A stretch of DNA of 28,834 bases from positions 1 to 28,834 of IMG/VR virus record IMGVR_UViG_3300034198_002073; one strand, given 5' to 3'. Below are positions 20,489 to 28,834 of this stretch, piece after piece. A model generated the notes under the pieces. The model was not told the DNA's origin and searched no databases. It saw nothing but the letters and a program-made list of their open reading frames with translations. A program made the position numbers and the translations under genes. Within the stretch, counting starts at the first letter, position 1. Each line of letters starts with the position of its first letter. The stretch comes from a virus.

Positions 20489-22006
20489 TTACCCCTGGAA
20501 TCCAAAGTCACGCAGTACGTTAAGAGCTGCATTAGATACCTCTTCACGCGCCTGCTCTGTGTATTGCCATCTTTTATCTTGCTTAAGAGCTTTCTTAAAG
20601 TCGTAGATATTCATATCACCCTTATCGCTAATGGCCATACGAAGAGTCTGATCGTTGAGATCAATTTGATCAGGGTTAATCTCTAAAATGCTTGCCATAG
20701 TATTTTTATATGGTGAGTAGATTTGATCTAGGTTATAGCCTTGTCCTAGTAGATCACGGACATACTGTGGTTGACCTTGCGCTGCAAGCTTACGCGCATC
20801 TTGTGCTAGACGATCTGCATCAATAGTTCCTTTAGCCAGGCCCTGTAATACCATCTGCTCATTCTGCCCACCAGGAAGAACGTCACTGATCTTAAACCCA
20901 TTACTTCTGGCAATATTCTGGATAGCCTGATAGTCCTTAAGAGCTTCTCCAGAATAACCTTCGGTCTTAACGCCAGCTATAGTAGAAGTTATTGGGCGGA
21001 TAGCTGCCGCAATAAAGTCATTGGTCATAGCGTCGTCAATGCCAACATTGGTGATGTACATATTCTCAGCAGCTCTGCGAAGAGCTTCTGGATCTGATGC
21101 TAAACCAGAACCTATCTTGCGTGCTTTATCGGCAAGCTTTCGTTCAAGTGTAGAAACCTGCTTTTCGTAGTCAGTGGATCCATCTGCCTGACCAGTTGCT
21201 ACTAGATCACGATAGTTGTATAGCTGCACATAACGTGCCTTGATCTCAGCTGAATTCTTGCGATACCAGTTGTCGTCACGGATTGCTTTGCGGAGCTTCT
21301 CTGGCGTCCAGTCTTCTTTGACGTATCTATTTAATAAAGCCTTTAGGCTAGGTACATTATTGAAGATAGTTTCAGGTAAAGCAAAGTCTTGCCCAGCTGC
21401 TACATCTAGTGCTTCAGCGCGTTGCTCTTCATCGGTAGGAACAGCTTTTTTATCTTCGCCTTTGCCACCCTTGCCGCCTGTGCTCCCACCTACACCTTTG
21501 CTACCTGTGCTACCTGTGCCAGAATCAAGAGCAGGTGTTTCCTCTGTCTTTGGTTTAATAGGAGTATTTGGGTCTTTATCTATACTGTCTGGGATACCAT
21601 CTCCATCAGTATCATTTGCCTTGCCGCCTGTCATTCCAGGCTTTCTTTCTCTGGTTTCAAACCCAGGCATAGGCTTTCCGTCGAGACCAACTGGAACTAT
21701 TCCAGCCTTCTTCATCTCATTGATGATCTTATCGGCTTCTGCTTTATCTCCGGTTGCAAGCGCTAAGTCAAGCTTAGGTTGAAGATCTTTTTTAGCTTTA
21801 GTTCTTTTCTCTTCTTGCTTTAATTCTCTTTCTAAGCCTTTAAGTTTATCGTATCTTGCTTGAGCATTTTGTACTTGCTTGAGAAAGAATTTGTAGTCGG
21901 CATTATCTACTCCACGTTCTCTTGCTATTTTTTGAAGAACAAGTTTTGACTGATCAAGAGCTCGAAAAGCATCGCGTATTTCTGCGGAGTATTTATTATC
22001 TGCCAT
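20489..22006 (-). CDS. Internal virion protein with calcium-binding-like motif (505 aa)
   Basis: The N-terminal 100 residues form a coiled coil (VQNAQARYDKLKGLERELKQ). They are followed by DTDGDGIPDSIDKD at about 132-145, a thrombospondin type-3-like calcium loop with Asp at 132, 134, 136, 140, 143 and 145. A Gly/Ser/Lys-rich linker follows (about 162-188). The C-terminal 300 residues are helical, with ENMYITNVGIDDAMTNDFIA and similar. A virion ejection or internal role is inferred from position. TAATG overlap with the upstream gene. Confidence 0.6.
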   Translation of the reverse strand: MADNKYSAEIRDAFRALDQSKLVLQKIARERGVDNADYKFFLKQVQNAQARYDKLKGLERELKQEEKRTKAKKDLQPKLDLALATGDKAEADKIINEMKKAGIVPVGLDGKPMPGFETRERKPGMTGGKANDTDGDGIPDSIDKDPNTPIKPKTEETPALDSGTGSTGSKGVGGSTGGKGGKGEDKKAVPTDEEQRAEALDVAAGQDFALPETIFNNVPSLKALLNRYVKEDWTPEKLRKAIRDDNWYRKNSAEIKARYVQLYNYRDLVATGQADGSTDYEKQVSTLERKLADKARKIGSGLASDPEALRRAAENMYITNVGIDDAMTNDFIAAAIRPITSTIAGVKTEGYSGEALKDYQAIQNIARSNGFKISDVLPGGQNEQMVLQGLAKGTIDADRLAQDARKLAAQGQPQYVRDLLGQGYNLDQIYSPYKNTMASILEINPDQIDLNDQTLRMAISDKGDMNIYDFKKALKQDKRWQYTEQAREEVSNAALNVLRDFGFQG

Positions 22007-22599
22007 TATCGTAGACCTCCCAGTTCTTCCATCATAATTGCATAAGCATCTGTTGCTGAGTTAGTCTTGGCTTCGGCAGTGGCACCGATCTTCTCTTCGA
22101 TAAATGCCTGCTCATCTACTCCACCTCGTGTTGTAGAAAAGCCTTTTCCAGATGTAGTTGTAGAAGGGCTTGCTTGCTGTTCTTTATTGATAAGACTTGT
22201 GTACTTTGCCTTCTCAGCCTTGGTTAGCTTTCTTCCAAGAAGATCCTGTGCTACATTGTCGAGCAGCTTTGCTGTCTGTGAAGCACTGGTGATATATCTA
22301 GTTGTCGTTGTAGTAGGAGATCCATCTCCACCACCGGCTTGGTTTTTGTAAATCAATGAAGTCAAAACATCGTAACGTCCGGCTGGCTTTGCTGTACCTA
22401 GAATCTGATCGACAGAAGCCTGCTGCTTATACTCTTCTTCAAGACCTACGAGCGCCTTATAGTAATCAGCATCAATAGTAGAAGATGGCGCAACCTTTAA
22501 TAAACCTGCATTTTTTAATTGCTTTGCTAAGGCAAGGCGTGCTTCGTCCGATTCTTTGGACAGCTGTTGAACGAATTCCTTGAGTGTCATCTCAGCCAT
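22006..22599 (-). CDS. Internal virion protein (197 aa)
   Basis: The N-terminal helix (MTLKEFVQQLSKESDEARLA) and YYKALVGLEEEYKQQASVDQ precede a Gly/Ser/Thr-rich linker (about 88-102) and a second helix set (TKAEKAKYTSLINKEQQA). The C-terminal helix (TDAYAIMMEELGGLR) ends the protein. It lies between the giant protein, which it overlaps by 8 bases, and the 505-residue protein. No family motif is recognised; a virion role is inferred from context. Confidence 0.6.
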   Translation of the reverse strand: MAEMTLKEFVQQLSKESDEARLALAKQLKNAGLLKVAPSSTIDADYYKALVGLEEEYKQQASVDQILGTAKPAGRYDVLTSLIYKNQAGGGDGSPTTTTTRYITSASQTAKLLDNVAQDLLGRKLTKAEKAKYTSLINKEQQASPSTTTSGKGFSTTRGGVDEQAFIEEKIGATAEAKTNSATDAYAIMMEELGGLR

Positions 22600-25500
22600 T
22601 GTTGTCTCCTAGTAATGATGCAAACAGCGTGTTATATGCGCTCCTTGTATTTTCGTTCTTCTGTGAAAGTTCTCTCATCTTTACGATGGTGTCATCCTTC
22701 ATAAAGGCTACGAGGCTTGTAGTTCCAGATATGTCTCCTAGTGCTTCCTTCTGAAGCTTGAAGTCATCGTATAGATCAAGCATCTCTTTTAATGCTTTCT
22801 GGATAGGGCCACGCACTGTAACTTCTTTATCGTTGAGCATAGAGCGAAGATCGTTAATGGCGTTCATACGTTCAATGGCTTTCTTTCCACCCTGTGCAAG
22901 TTCTTCCTGTACTACAGGACGCCCTGCCTTAAATAGTTTAGCCCACTGTTGGAACTCATCACGAGCTAACGCTCTCTCATAGTCAGTAGGAAGTTCCTCT
23001 AGGCTTAATTCGTATTCATTCTTCTTTGAGTAATACACCTGAAGATCAGCCGCTGACTGTACATCCTTGAGGTAGTCATCTACTCTCTTGTTGTACTTAA
23101 GTCCCATATTCTTCATAGTCTTGTAGGCATCCCAGGAAAAACCTGACTTATGTGGGATAAGAAAAGCTGCACCTTGCGGGTACTTCTTAAACAGTTCTTG
23201 ATTCTGCTCTACCCAATTACCTGACTCTTCTGCATACTTTACGATTGCAACTGTTTTCTTTTCAGACTCTGGCACAGTAAATGGAATCTCATTTGGAAAC
23301 AGCTCTACCCATTTAGCCATAGCTCCGTCATAGTCACCCGCATATTGGTCAAGGAGTCCATTCCAAGCTTGCTTAAAGTTTGCTTTTCCATTGTCTTTGA
23401 CCCAAGCATTCATAGTATCCTTGAGTTGAACTGTTGGTGAGGCTGGTGCAAAGAAGCCAAATATAAAACGAGTTCCCAAGATAGAAAGCGTCGTGTTCTT
23501 TACTTGCTCACGATATGTTTCTTGCTCCTGGATCGTAGGGGGAATCAGGTTCCCAAGATCATCATACCTCTTTGGTAATCCGTGACCACCTGCTTCTAGG
23601 TAGGTTACAGCTTTGCGCCAGGCACTTGCATACTGTGAATCACGTTCATCTGTGTTCATAGTCTGGTATAAACGATTGACGTGAGCTGGCAAGAATGAAG
23701 AAAGATATGACTGACCTACTGCATATTTACCCATTGTAAGCTCAGTAATTCTATCAGCCGCTCCTGGTGCTCCGAATACATCGACTAAATTTGTAAGAGT
23801 CTTAATCGATACTCCGGCTAATGGGCCATTGAATGTAGGAATAAGTGAATCCTGGTTAAGAGACGGGGTTAACATCTTAACCTGAGCACCGAACTGAATC
23901 GGCATTGGAATCTTGAACTCCGCATCAACACCCATTGCCTGCATAGCTGTCTGCACAGCGCGATACATAGGCTCTACGGCTGGGTACATAAAGTACTTCT
24001 CACCCTGATCGTCTTCTTGGATCCATCCGTTATGGCTGATTCCATCTAGCGTAAGAGCTGCTTTGCGAAGTGCCATTGGGTTATAACGAGTAACCCTATA
24101 TATACGGCGATAAAAGTCTTCTGTTGCACGATAGAATCGTGAAAAGTTACGCACATTAAAAGCAATTTGTGTACGGATAAGTGGGTTATCCACATACTCT
24201 AAAGTTTGCATTACTGCACGATCTTCTATGATCTGAGCATATTGTCTCTTTGCTCGCTCGGTGGCTCTTGCTACCTTTTTAGGATCTGCCTGATCGACCT
24301 TACTAACGACTGATTCAATATAGCGTTGCTCAAGTCCTGACTTCTTCATTTGCTTACGCATAGTAATCATTTGATCAAATACGATTGGCTCACGCGACAT
24401 ACGTGCGTTTGCCATACCAAGCCAAGTCCAGCCTTTTGTTACTAGAGCAGATGTTATTCCACTATCAGATACCGGCACAAGTGTTGGACCTAATACGTAC
24501 TCAGGGATGTCTAGGTTGTTGTCTGGCAAATCATCAAGAGATAGCTTTCCAGATACTTTCCATTCGCCAAGCTCATCTTGAACTCTTATTTTATTAAGAA
24601 GGTCTAGATTTACCTCTGTTGCTCCACCTTTTGTTTTAGCTCGCTTTTCAAATATTTCTTTAGCTCTACTAAAGATGAGTTCTGCGTGCTCTCTTTCGTC
24701 AATTCCTCGCGCATCAAGCTGTGCTTCTTTGCGGAACCCTGGATTCTTTTTCATCCAGTCCTGAATCTTAGCTAATGCTACTTTTTTGTTGTCAAGGTTG
24801 GCTACAGCAATCGCACCTAGTTCATCATTGGCATAGTAGTTGATACGCATAAGCCAGGAAATCATAGATGCTTCATCATTTACGCCTAGAGACCTATCTT
24901 TGTACTCTCCCTTTTCCCCTTTACCGCGAGCATACTTCTTTGCTCTAGGGTCATCAATAATAAGAGCTTCTGATCTTACGCCGTGCTTGCGTGTAAATAG
25001 TGTAGATCGAGTAATATAGTCAGCACCTGTGGCAAAGTTAAATCCACCCTCAGATACCATAGCTACCGCATTGTCGAGATTACCGTAAAGTAATTGCTCT
25101 GCCATAATTGCAGCTTCTTCTTCAAACATTGGCTTCATACCTAATGCCTTACGGTAACGGTTGATTCTACCGGAAGTAAGAGCCTCGGCAAAGATCCTAC
25201 GGACAGCCTTTTCGTGACCGCCTTTTGTCCTAGCCTCAAGAAATGCTACCCTATCTTTAATTCCTTTAAGTTTTCTTGCTTCTGGATTAAGCTTGATATT
25301 GGCTTTAAGTTCCTTTAGCTCTTTAATAGATTCATCAATAGATAGAATTTCAGCTTCGTACTTAGCTGCCTCGTCCTTATTAAGAATACGTAATACTAAT
25401 CCAAGAGGATTGTCGCTCCAGTTTCCAGATTTACGCGCACCCTCAATGGCTGTATTAAGTCGCGTAGATAAGTAACGTCCTTTTGCCAAACCCCAAGGAG

Positions 25501-27415
25501 TTGCACCGATTGCAAGATGGATCATCAGATCTTCGGCTGCATTACGGATAGCGTAGCGTGGCCCAGCAAGGGTAAAGAATGACCAGTAACCTGTCATCTT
25601 ATCTACCCATTGTTTGTTGCCAAGGTTTAATATAGTTCCTATTAAACCTGAACGCGCTGAAGCTCTATCGATATCCACCAAACTAGGTGTAGACAAGAGG
25701 CTTGAATAATCAGAAGGAAGTGCGCCAAGATCTGGATACTTGTCTCCAAAATTTCCTACAGAAAACTTTGCATCACCTTTACCAAGCATAGTTTTGGTTA
25801 TACTTTGTCCAGATTCTGTTAGGTTAAGACCGCGTGCCTCTGCGATGGTGTCCCATAGGCCCTTAACCATTTCTTTGCGCTTTCCGGTATCACTTACTGC
25901 ATCAAATGTTTCCGAGATAACCTTGGCATCATTCTTCGTCATAACCAAACGTGCTAGGCGATACACCTGAGTTGTTGCATCTGCCGCCTTTACATCAAAG
26001 GTATCATCCTTAAATAAAGGAGCAATATTAAACTTAGCCTTAGCTCTATCTAACCTTAGAGCGATTGCTTCTCCTGATAGACGAGAAAATCCCTTTTGTG
26101 TCAGATTCTCTCTGATCTTCTGACCAATTTCTTTTCCTTGTTCAGATAAAGATTTAACGATTCCATCTGTTGTAGAAGGCCCACCAAAGAAGTCATTTAC
26201 AATACTTGGACCAAAGCGATCAATGTTAATTACCTTATCTGCTTGTGTCACAGTAAAGATACGAGCTTTGCGTGAAGCATCTAAGGTGGGAAGTAATACA
26301 CGCTTTCTTCCTGCTGATCCTTGAAGAATTTTAATTGATTCTTCTGTATTTAGAAGAAAAGCTTTTGCTGAATTAGCATCAGTTATGTCAGCTTTGAGAA
26401 AAGCGTTTACTACAGTTGGACCAAATTCGGGAGCTGTTATTTCAAGCTGTCGACGTGCTTCAGCAATAGCAATAGGGTTTCTTGACTTCCTTGCTTTAGC
26501 AAAGTTATTGAGTTTTGCACCGTAGTCATTCCAGAAATCTACTGTTTTTGTTTTAGCAAAGTAATCGTCTACTTTACCTGCTCCACCTAATACTACATCA
26601 AGTGAATACTTTCCGATGGCTATTCCAGCCTTTATTTTAGATGCTACGACAAGTGGATCAGCAAATAATCTATAGAGCGCATCGGTTGTTCCAGATACTA
26701 AACTGTATACAAGACCACTTTTCTCAATCTGTTCAGGAAGTATAGCTGTTGCTAGTTGACGTCCAGGGGAGAACTTAGCTCTATCTACCACTCCAAGTGT
26801 TTCGTTCCAAAGAGCTCGTTCTTTTTCTACATCTACTACGCCATCGATAACAGTATTATTTGTGTCATCGAGCATAAGGTATTTTCTTTGCTCTGGTGTA
26901 GAACTAGCCCAAATCTTTGATGAGTCTTCTCCGGACTTGATGCGCATAGCAAGATCAACCGCTGTTTGTCCGTACTTTCTTTTTGCATCTTCAATGCGAC
27001 CTTCGTTGTATACCTTGTCGCCCTTGTCATTTGCTTTATCCCAAGCAAATCCAATATCTCCTTGAGACATAGGTATAGCTATAGCTCTATAAGTACGTGT
27101 TGAAAGATCAGAAAGTTCAGTTATTCCTTTGAATCCAAGTTTGACTGTTTCTACAGGAATAAAACTTGCATAGTGCCAGGCTGTACCTAGCCAACCACGT
27201 GATGGTTTGGTTTCAGGATCTTCTGTTCCATAAGTTTTTACAAGAGCATCTTGTTGATCTTGTGGAAGTGAGGTAAATTTTTTATTAGCGACATCCCTAG
27301 GAAGGCTAGATAACTCTTTGTGTATGAATAAAGATTTGACTAGATCATCAACTTGTTTCTTCTGTTCACCTTGAAGGTTAGATGTAACTGCTGCTGCCTT
27401 AAGACCGTCGCTCAC
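22592..27415 (-). CDS. Giant internal virion / DNA-ejection protein (1607 aa)
   Basis: At 4.8 kb this is the largest gene in the window. It starts at a GTG preceded by GAGGTAATTA, in a TAGTG overlap with the 136-residue gene. The protein is mainly helical, with charged segments, a hydrophobic stretch at about residues 234-280, and coiled parts. I saw no polymerase, protease or lytic motif. Large proteins between portal and scaffold form internal core or ejection tubes in podoviruses (T7 gp16, P22 gp16). The same role is likely here, but sequence alone does not show it. Confidence 0.65.
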   Translation of the reverse strand: MSDGLKAAAVTSNLQGEQKKQVDDLVKSLFIHKELSSLPRDVANKKFTSLPQDQQDALVKTYGTEDPETKPSRGWLGTAWHYASFIPVETVKLGFKGITELSDLSTRTYRAIAIPMSQGDIGFAWDKANDKGDKVYNEGRIEDAKRKYGQTAVDLAMRIKSGEDSSKIWASSTPEQRKYLMLDDTNNTVIDGVVDVEKERALWNETLGVVDRAKFSPGRQLATAILPEQIEKSGLVYSLVSGTTDALYRLFADPLVVASKIKAGIAIGKYSLDVVLGGAGKVDDYFAKTKTVDFWNDYGAKLNNFAKARKSRNPIAIAEARRQLEITAPEFGPTVVNAFLKADITDANSAKAFLLNTEESIKILQGSAGRKRVLLPTLDASRKARIFTVTQADKVINIDRFGPSIVNDFFGGPSTTDGIVKSLSEQGKEIGQKIRENLTQKGFSRLSGEAIALRLDRAKAKFNIAPLFKDDTFDVKAADATTQVYRLARLVMTKNDAKVISETFDAVSDTGKRKEMVKGLWDTIAEARGLNLTESGQSITKTMLGKGDAKFSVGNFGDKYPDLGALPSDYSSLLSTPSLVDIDRASARSGLIGTILNLGNKQWVDKMTGYWSFFTLAGPRYAIRNAAEDLMIHLAIGATPWGLAKGRYLSTRLNTAIEGARKSGNWSDNPLGLVLRILNKDEAAKYEAEILSIDESIKELKELKANIKLNPEARKLKGIKDRVAFLEARTKGGHEKAVRRIFAEALTSGRINRYRKALGMKPMFEEEAAIMAEQLLYGNLDNAVAMVSEGGFNFATGADYITRSTLFTRKHGVRSEALIIDDPRAKKYARGKGEKGEYKDRSLGVNDEASMISWLMRINYYANDELGAIAVANLDNKKVALAKIQDWMKKNPGFRKEAQLDARGIDEREHAELIFSRAKEIFEKRAKTKGGATEVNLDLLNKIRVQDELGEWKVSGKLSLDDLPDNNLDIPEYVLGPTLVPVSDSGITSALVTKGWTWLGMANARMSREPIVFDQMITMRKQMKKSGLEQRYIESVVSKVDQADPKKVARATERAKRQYAQIIEDRAVMQTLEYVDNPLIRTQIAFNVRNFSRFYRATEDFYRRIYRVTRYNPMALRKAALTLDGISHNGWIQEDDQGEKYFMYPAVEPMYRAVQTAMQAMGVDAEFKIPMPIQFGAQVKMLTPSLNQDSLIPTFNGPLAGVSIKTLTNLVDVFGAPGAADRITELTMGKYAVGQSYLSSFLPAHVNRLYQTMNTDERDSQYASAWRKAVTYLEAGGHGLPKRYDDLGNLIPPTIQEQETYREQVKNTTLSILGTRFIFGFFAPASPTVQLKDTMNAWVKDNGKANFKQAWNGLLDQYAGDYDGAMAKWVELFPNEIPFTVPESEKKTVAIVKYAEESGNWVEQNQELFKKYPQGAAFLIPHKSGFSWDAYKTMKNMGLKYNKRVDDYLKDVQSAADLQVYYSKKNEYELSLEELPTDYERALARDEFQQWAKLFKAGRPVVQEELAQGGKKAIERMNAINDLRSMLNDKEVTVRGPIQKALKEMLDLYDDFKLQKEALGDISGTTSLVAFMKDDTIVKMRELSQKNENTRSAYNTLFASLLGDNNG

Positions 27416-27825
27416 TAATTACCTCGCGCTAGTGCGTCCTGGTACAATACTGCAATTTCGCCAGTCGTATCGAATGGAAGCATTGTTGCCAATGAATCTG
27501 ATAGTTTTACTTGAACCTTTTGCATACCTAGGGCGTTTGAACCAACGCCTTCTCCACGATCAATACCTGATGTAATAGGCTCTTGCTTGCGTTGTGACTC
27601 GTCAAAGAGCCCAATCGACGGAGCTTGCGCAGCAGAGCGAACTTCTGAAGCTGGTGCTGGACGTGTATCTGGAGTCTTAGAAAGCGGAGCGCCAGACTTA
27701 ATAGCCTGCGTCTCTACGCCTTCACCATATGCGATGGAGCCCATCTTCATCTCTGGTGTTCCAACATCTGTGCGCTTTGAATAAGAACCTGGGCCGGAAA
27801 CTCCAGCTGCTGGATTATTTGCCAT
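27415..27825 (-). CDS. Conserved small virion-region protein (aquatic-phage family)
   Basis: This 136-residue protein begins MANNPAAGVSGPGSYSKRTD, has YGEGVETQAIKSGAPLSKTP and a C-terminal helix (SDSLATMLPFDTTGEIAVLY). The NPAAGVSGPGxxSKRTD pattern is widespread in marine and freshwater phages beside portal genes. The middle is Ser/Pro/Ala-rich and probably disordered. Function unknown. It overlaps the neighbouring gene by 11 bases, with GAGGAAACAG before the ATG. Confidence 0.8.
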   Translation of the reverse strand: MANNPAAGVSGPGSYSKRTDVGTPEMKMGSIAYGEGVETQAIKSGAPLSKTPDTRPAPASEVRSAAQAPSIGLFDESQRKQEPITSGIDRGEGVGSNALGMQKVQVKLSDSLATMLPFDTTGEIAVLYQDALARGN

Positions 27826-28039
27826 CTGTTTCCTCCCATAATGTTTCTAGATCGGTGGTCATTTCTTGCCACACTTCGTTTTCTTTTGTTTTGCGATTAG
27901 CGTGATATATAGATAACTCATATAGATCTTCGCAAAATGTGCTTACTGACTTAGTAAGATTCATTACAAGCCCTGCTGTTACTACAGCAACATCTGACAG
28001 GCGTACTGGGCGTGGAAGCCTTTTATCGTTTTCTGACAC
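27815..28039 (-). CDS. Small conserved phage protein, function unknown
   Basis: The product has 74 residues from a GTG at 28039, chosen because AAAGG sits eight bases upstream; a GTG at 28048 is too close to it. The product starts MSENDKRLPRPVRLSDVAVV and has a central helix (CEDLYELSIYHANRKTKENE) and an acidic tail. The family appears in aquatic phages next to the portal. No function is known. Confidence 0.7.
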   Translation of the reverse strand: MSENDKRLPRPVRLSDVAVVTAGLVMNLTKSVSTFCEDLYELSIYHANRKTKENEVWQEMTTDLETLWEETDGK

Positions 28040-28059
28040 CCAGTACACCTTTCATCAAA

Positions 28060-28179
28060 TTAACCTCTGCGTCCTGCTGGAGTTGTACCGAAGTACACCT
28101 TACCTGGAGTCTTTGCTGTATCCTTCTTGCCCTCGACAGGCTTAGATAGTGGTGCAGCTGCACGTGATCCCTTATTCAT
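28060..28179 (-). CDS. 39-residue basic small phage protein
   Basis: GGAGGTG seven bases upstream precedes the ATG at 28179. The product MNKGSRAAAPLSKPVEGKKD, then TAKTPGKVYFGTTPAGRRG, is strongly basic and Gly-rich. The VYFGTTPAGRRG-type end is seen in conserved small phage proteins near portals. Function unknown. It ends 20 bases before the 74-residue gene. Confidence 0.75.
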   Translation of the reverse strand: MNKGSRAAAPLSKPVEGKKDTAKTPGKVYFGTTPAGRRG

Positions 28180-28195
28180 ATTTACACCTCCTCCA

Positions 28196-28834
28196 CTATC
28201 TTCCGCCGGTAATACCGGCTAGTAGTTGCGCTATATCGGGTTGAGATTGACCAGCAGCAGGGGCCGCACCAGTTTGTTCTTGTGGTTGCTGCGAGGCAGG
28301 AGCTGGGGTCTCTCCTGCTGCTGGAGTCATAGGAGCACCTGGTTGTGCAGCCATTTCTGGTTGCATTGGTTCTGGAGCGGGTGCTGGCTCCGGAGCAAAG
28401 ATTTTTTCTACAATAGACTCTAAGGCAATACCTTTTTGACGTCCTTTGATAACCTCTGCAAGACGAGTGACGATTTGTGTTGGGTCTTGACCCTGTGCTG
28501 CAATAGCAGGGATGGCTTGAGCATATTGAGCTATAGCGATACGGAGTGAATCACGCATCTCTTCAATATCTACACGCTGTTCTTCTTGAGTTACGTTGAT
28601 CTCAATAGGTAGCTCACGACGTACATAGTCACGTGATACGAGCTTATCGGAACGCATCTGAAGCAAAGCAATAATGGCACGGTTTGGATCCATACCAGAC
28701 ATAAGGCCATAGCGAACATCTACTGAGTAATCGCCCTTAATATCTTTAGCAGGTGTGTACTTCATCTGGTACGGAGTACCATCATCTGTACCCTTGATTG
28801 TCTTTGTAATGTTACCAAAGATCTTCTCATCTAC
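28196..28834 (-). CDS. Portal protein, C-terminal part (cut by window edge)
   Basis: The frame is open to the window end; an internal ATG at 28765 is not the true start, because 23 more codons continue upstream in frame. The 212 residues carry DYSVDVRYGLMSGMDPNRAI, IALLQMRSDKLVSRDYVRRE and EMRDSLRIAIAQYAQAIPAI, typical of the C-terminus of phage portal proteins. The tail is a long Pro/Ala/Gln-rich stretch that is probably disordered. The portal would form the DNA channel at one capsid vertex. The N-terminal part is outside the window. Confidence 0.8.
   Translation of the reverse strand, partial: VDEKIFGNITKTIKGTDDGTPYQMKYTPAKDIKGDYSVDVRYGLMSGMDPNRAIIALLQMRSDKLVSRDYVRRELPIEINVTQEEQRVDIEEMRDSLRIAIAQYAQAIPAIAAQGQDPTQIVTRLAEVIKGRQKGIALESIVEKIFAPEPAPAPEPMQPEMAAQPGAPMTPAAGETPAPASQQPQEQTGAAPAAGQSQPDIAQLLAGITGGR

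Noticed and set aside
21240-21782. Rightward 180-codon frame, Pro/Ser/Leu-rich
   Set aside because: It is the reverse complement of the 505-residue gene, mainly of its Gly/Lys linker. The composition is what an antisense of Gly/Lys codons gives, and there is no ribosome-binding site.
22592-27415. N4-like virion RNA polymerase
   Set aside because: The capsid family and large size invited the idea, but I found none of the catalytic motifs of single-subunit RNA polymerases.

Overview
The window is part of a tailed-phage genome, almost certainly one that infects an actinobacterium. The portal C-terminus, an N4-gp56-type major capsid protein, a scaffold, tail and adaptor proteins and an M15 endolysin make it a phage. 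A WhiB-type iron-sulphur regulator, a family essentially confined to Actinobacteria and their phages, points to the host. The A/T-leaning composition and the gene mix, which resembles phages from aquatic metagenomes, would suit a freshwater actinobacterium such as Nanopelagicales (acI). That host is inference. Large internal virion proteins lie between portal and capsid, and no tape-measure, sheath or tail-tube gene is visible, so a podovirus-like particle is most likely. No integrase, repressor, tRNA or CRISPR array is seen.

Layout from right to left, in the direction most genes are read (minus strand). 28834-19314: portal C-terminus, three small conserved genes, then a 1607-residue protein and three further virion or ejection-type proteins. 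19191-17120: scaffold, major capsid protein, a hairpin and a small head-region gene. 17120-15788: a run of very small proteins, several extremely Lys/Ala/Pro-rich. 15775-8150: tail and adhesion proteins (a Gly-rich adhesin with an FN3 domain, an adaptor, a fibre-type protein, a cysteine-ladder protein, a 685-residue tail protein) with small zinc proteins between them. 8150-7316: lysis cassette (membrane protein, M15 endolysin, holin-like protein). A strong terminator closes this late block at about 7250.

7250-6933 holds one rightward zinc-binding gene. A second leftward block (6859-514) carries early and replication functions: an HExxH metallopeptidase, a Cas4-like nuclease, WhiB, a DnaB-like ATPase, a Holliday-junction resolvase-like nuclease, a primase split into CHC2 and TOPRIM genes, a DUF1599/Nmad1 protein, a sigma-like factor, another probable nuclease and an FmdB-type zinc ribbon. 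It meets a rightward block of tiny genes (1-431) at a hairpin at 474-507.

Genes are packed with almost no gaps, and one-base TAATG overlaps or four-base ATGA overlaps are the main junction type. Ten genes of 23-59 codons lie in what would otherwise look like gaps or as overlaps. There is no gene-free stretch over 300 bases; the longest is 122 bases, just upstream of the scaffold gene. I could run no similarity searches, so family names rest on motif recognition.
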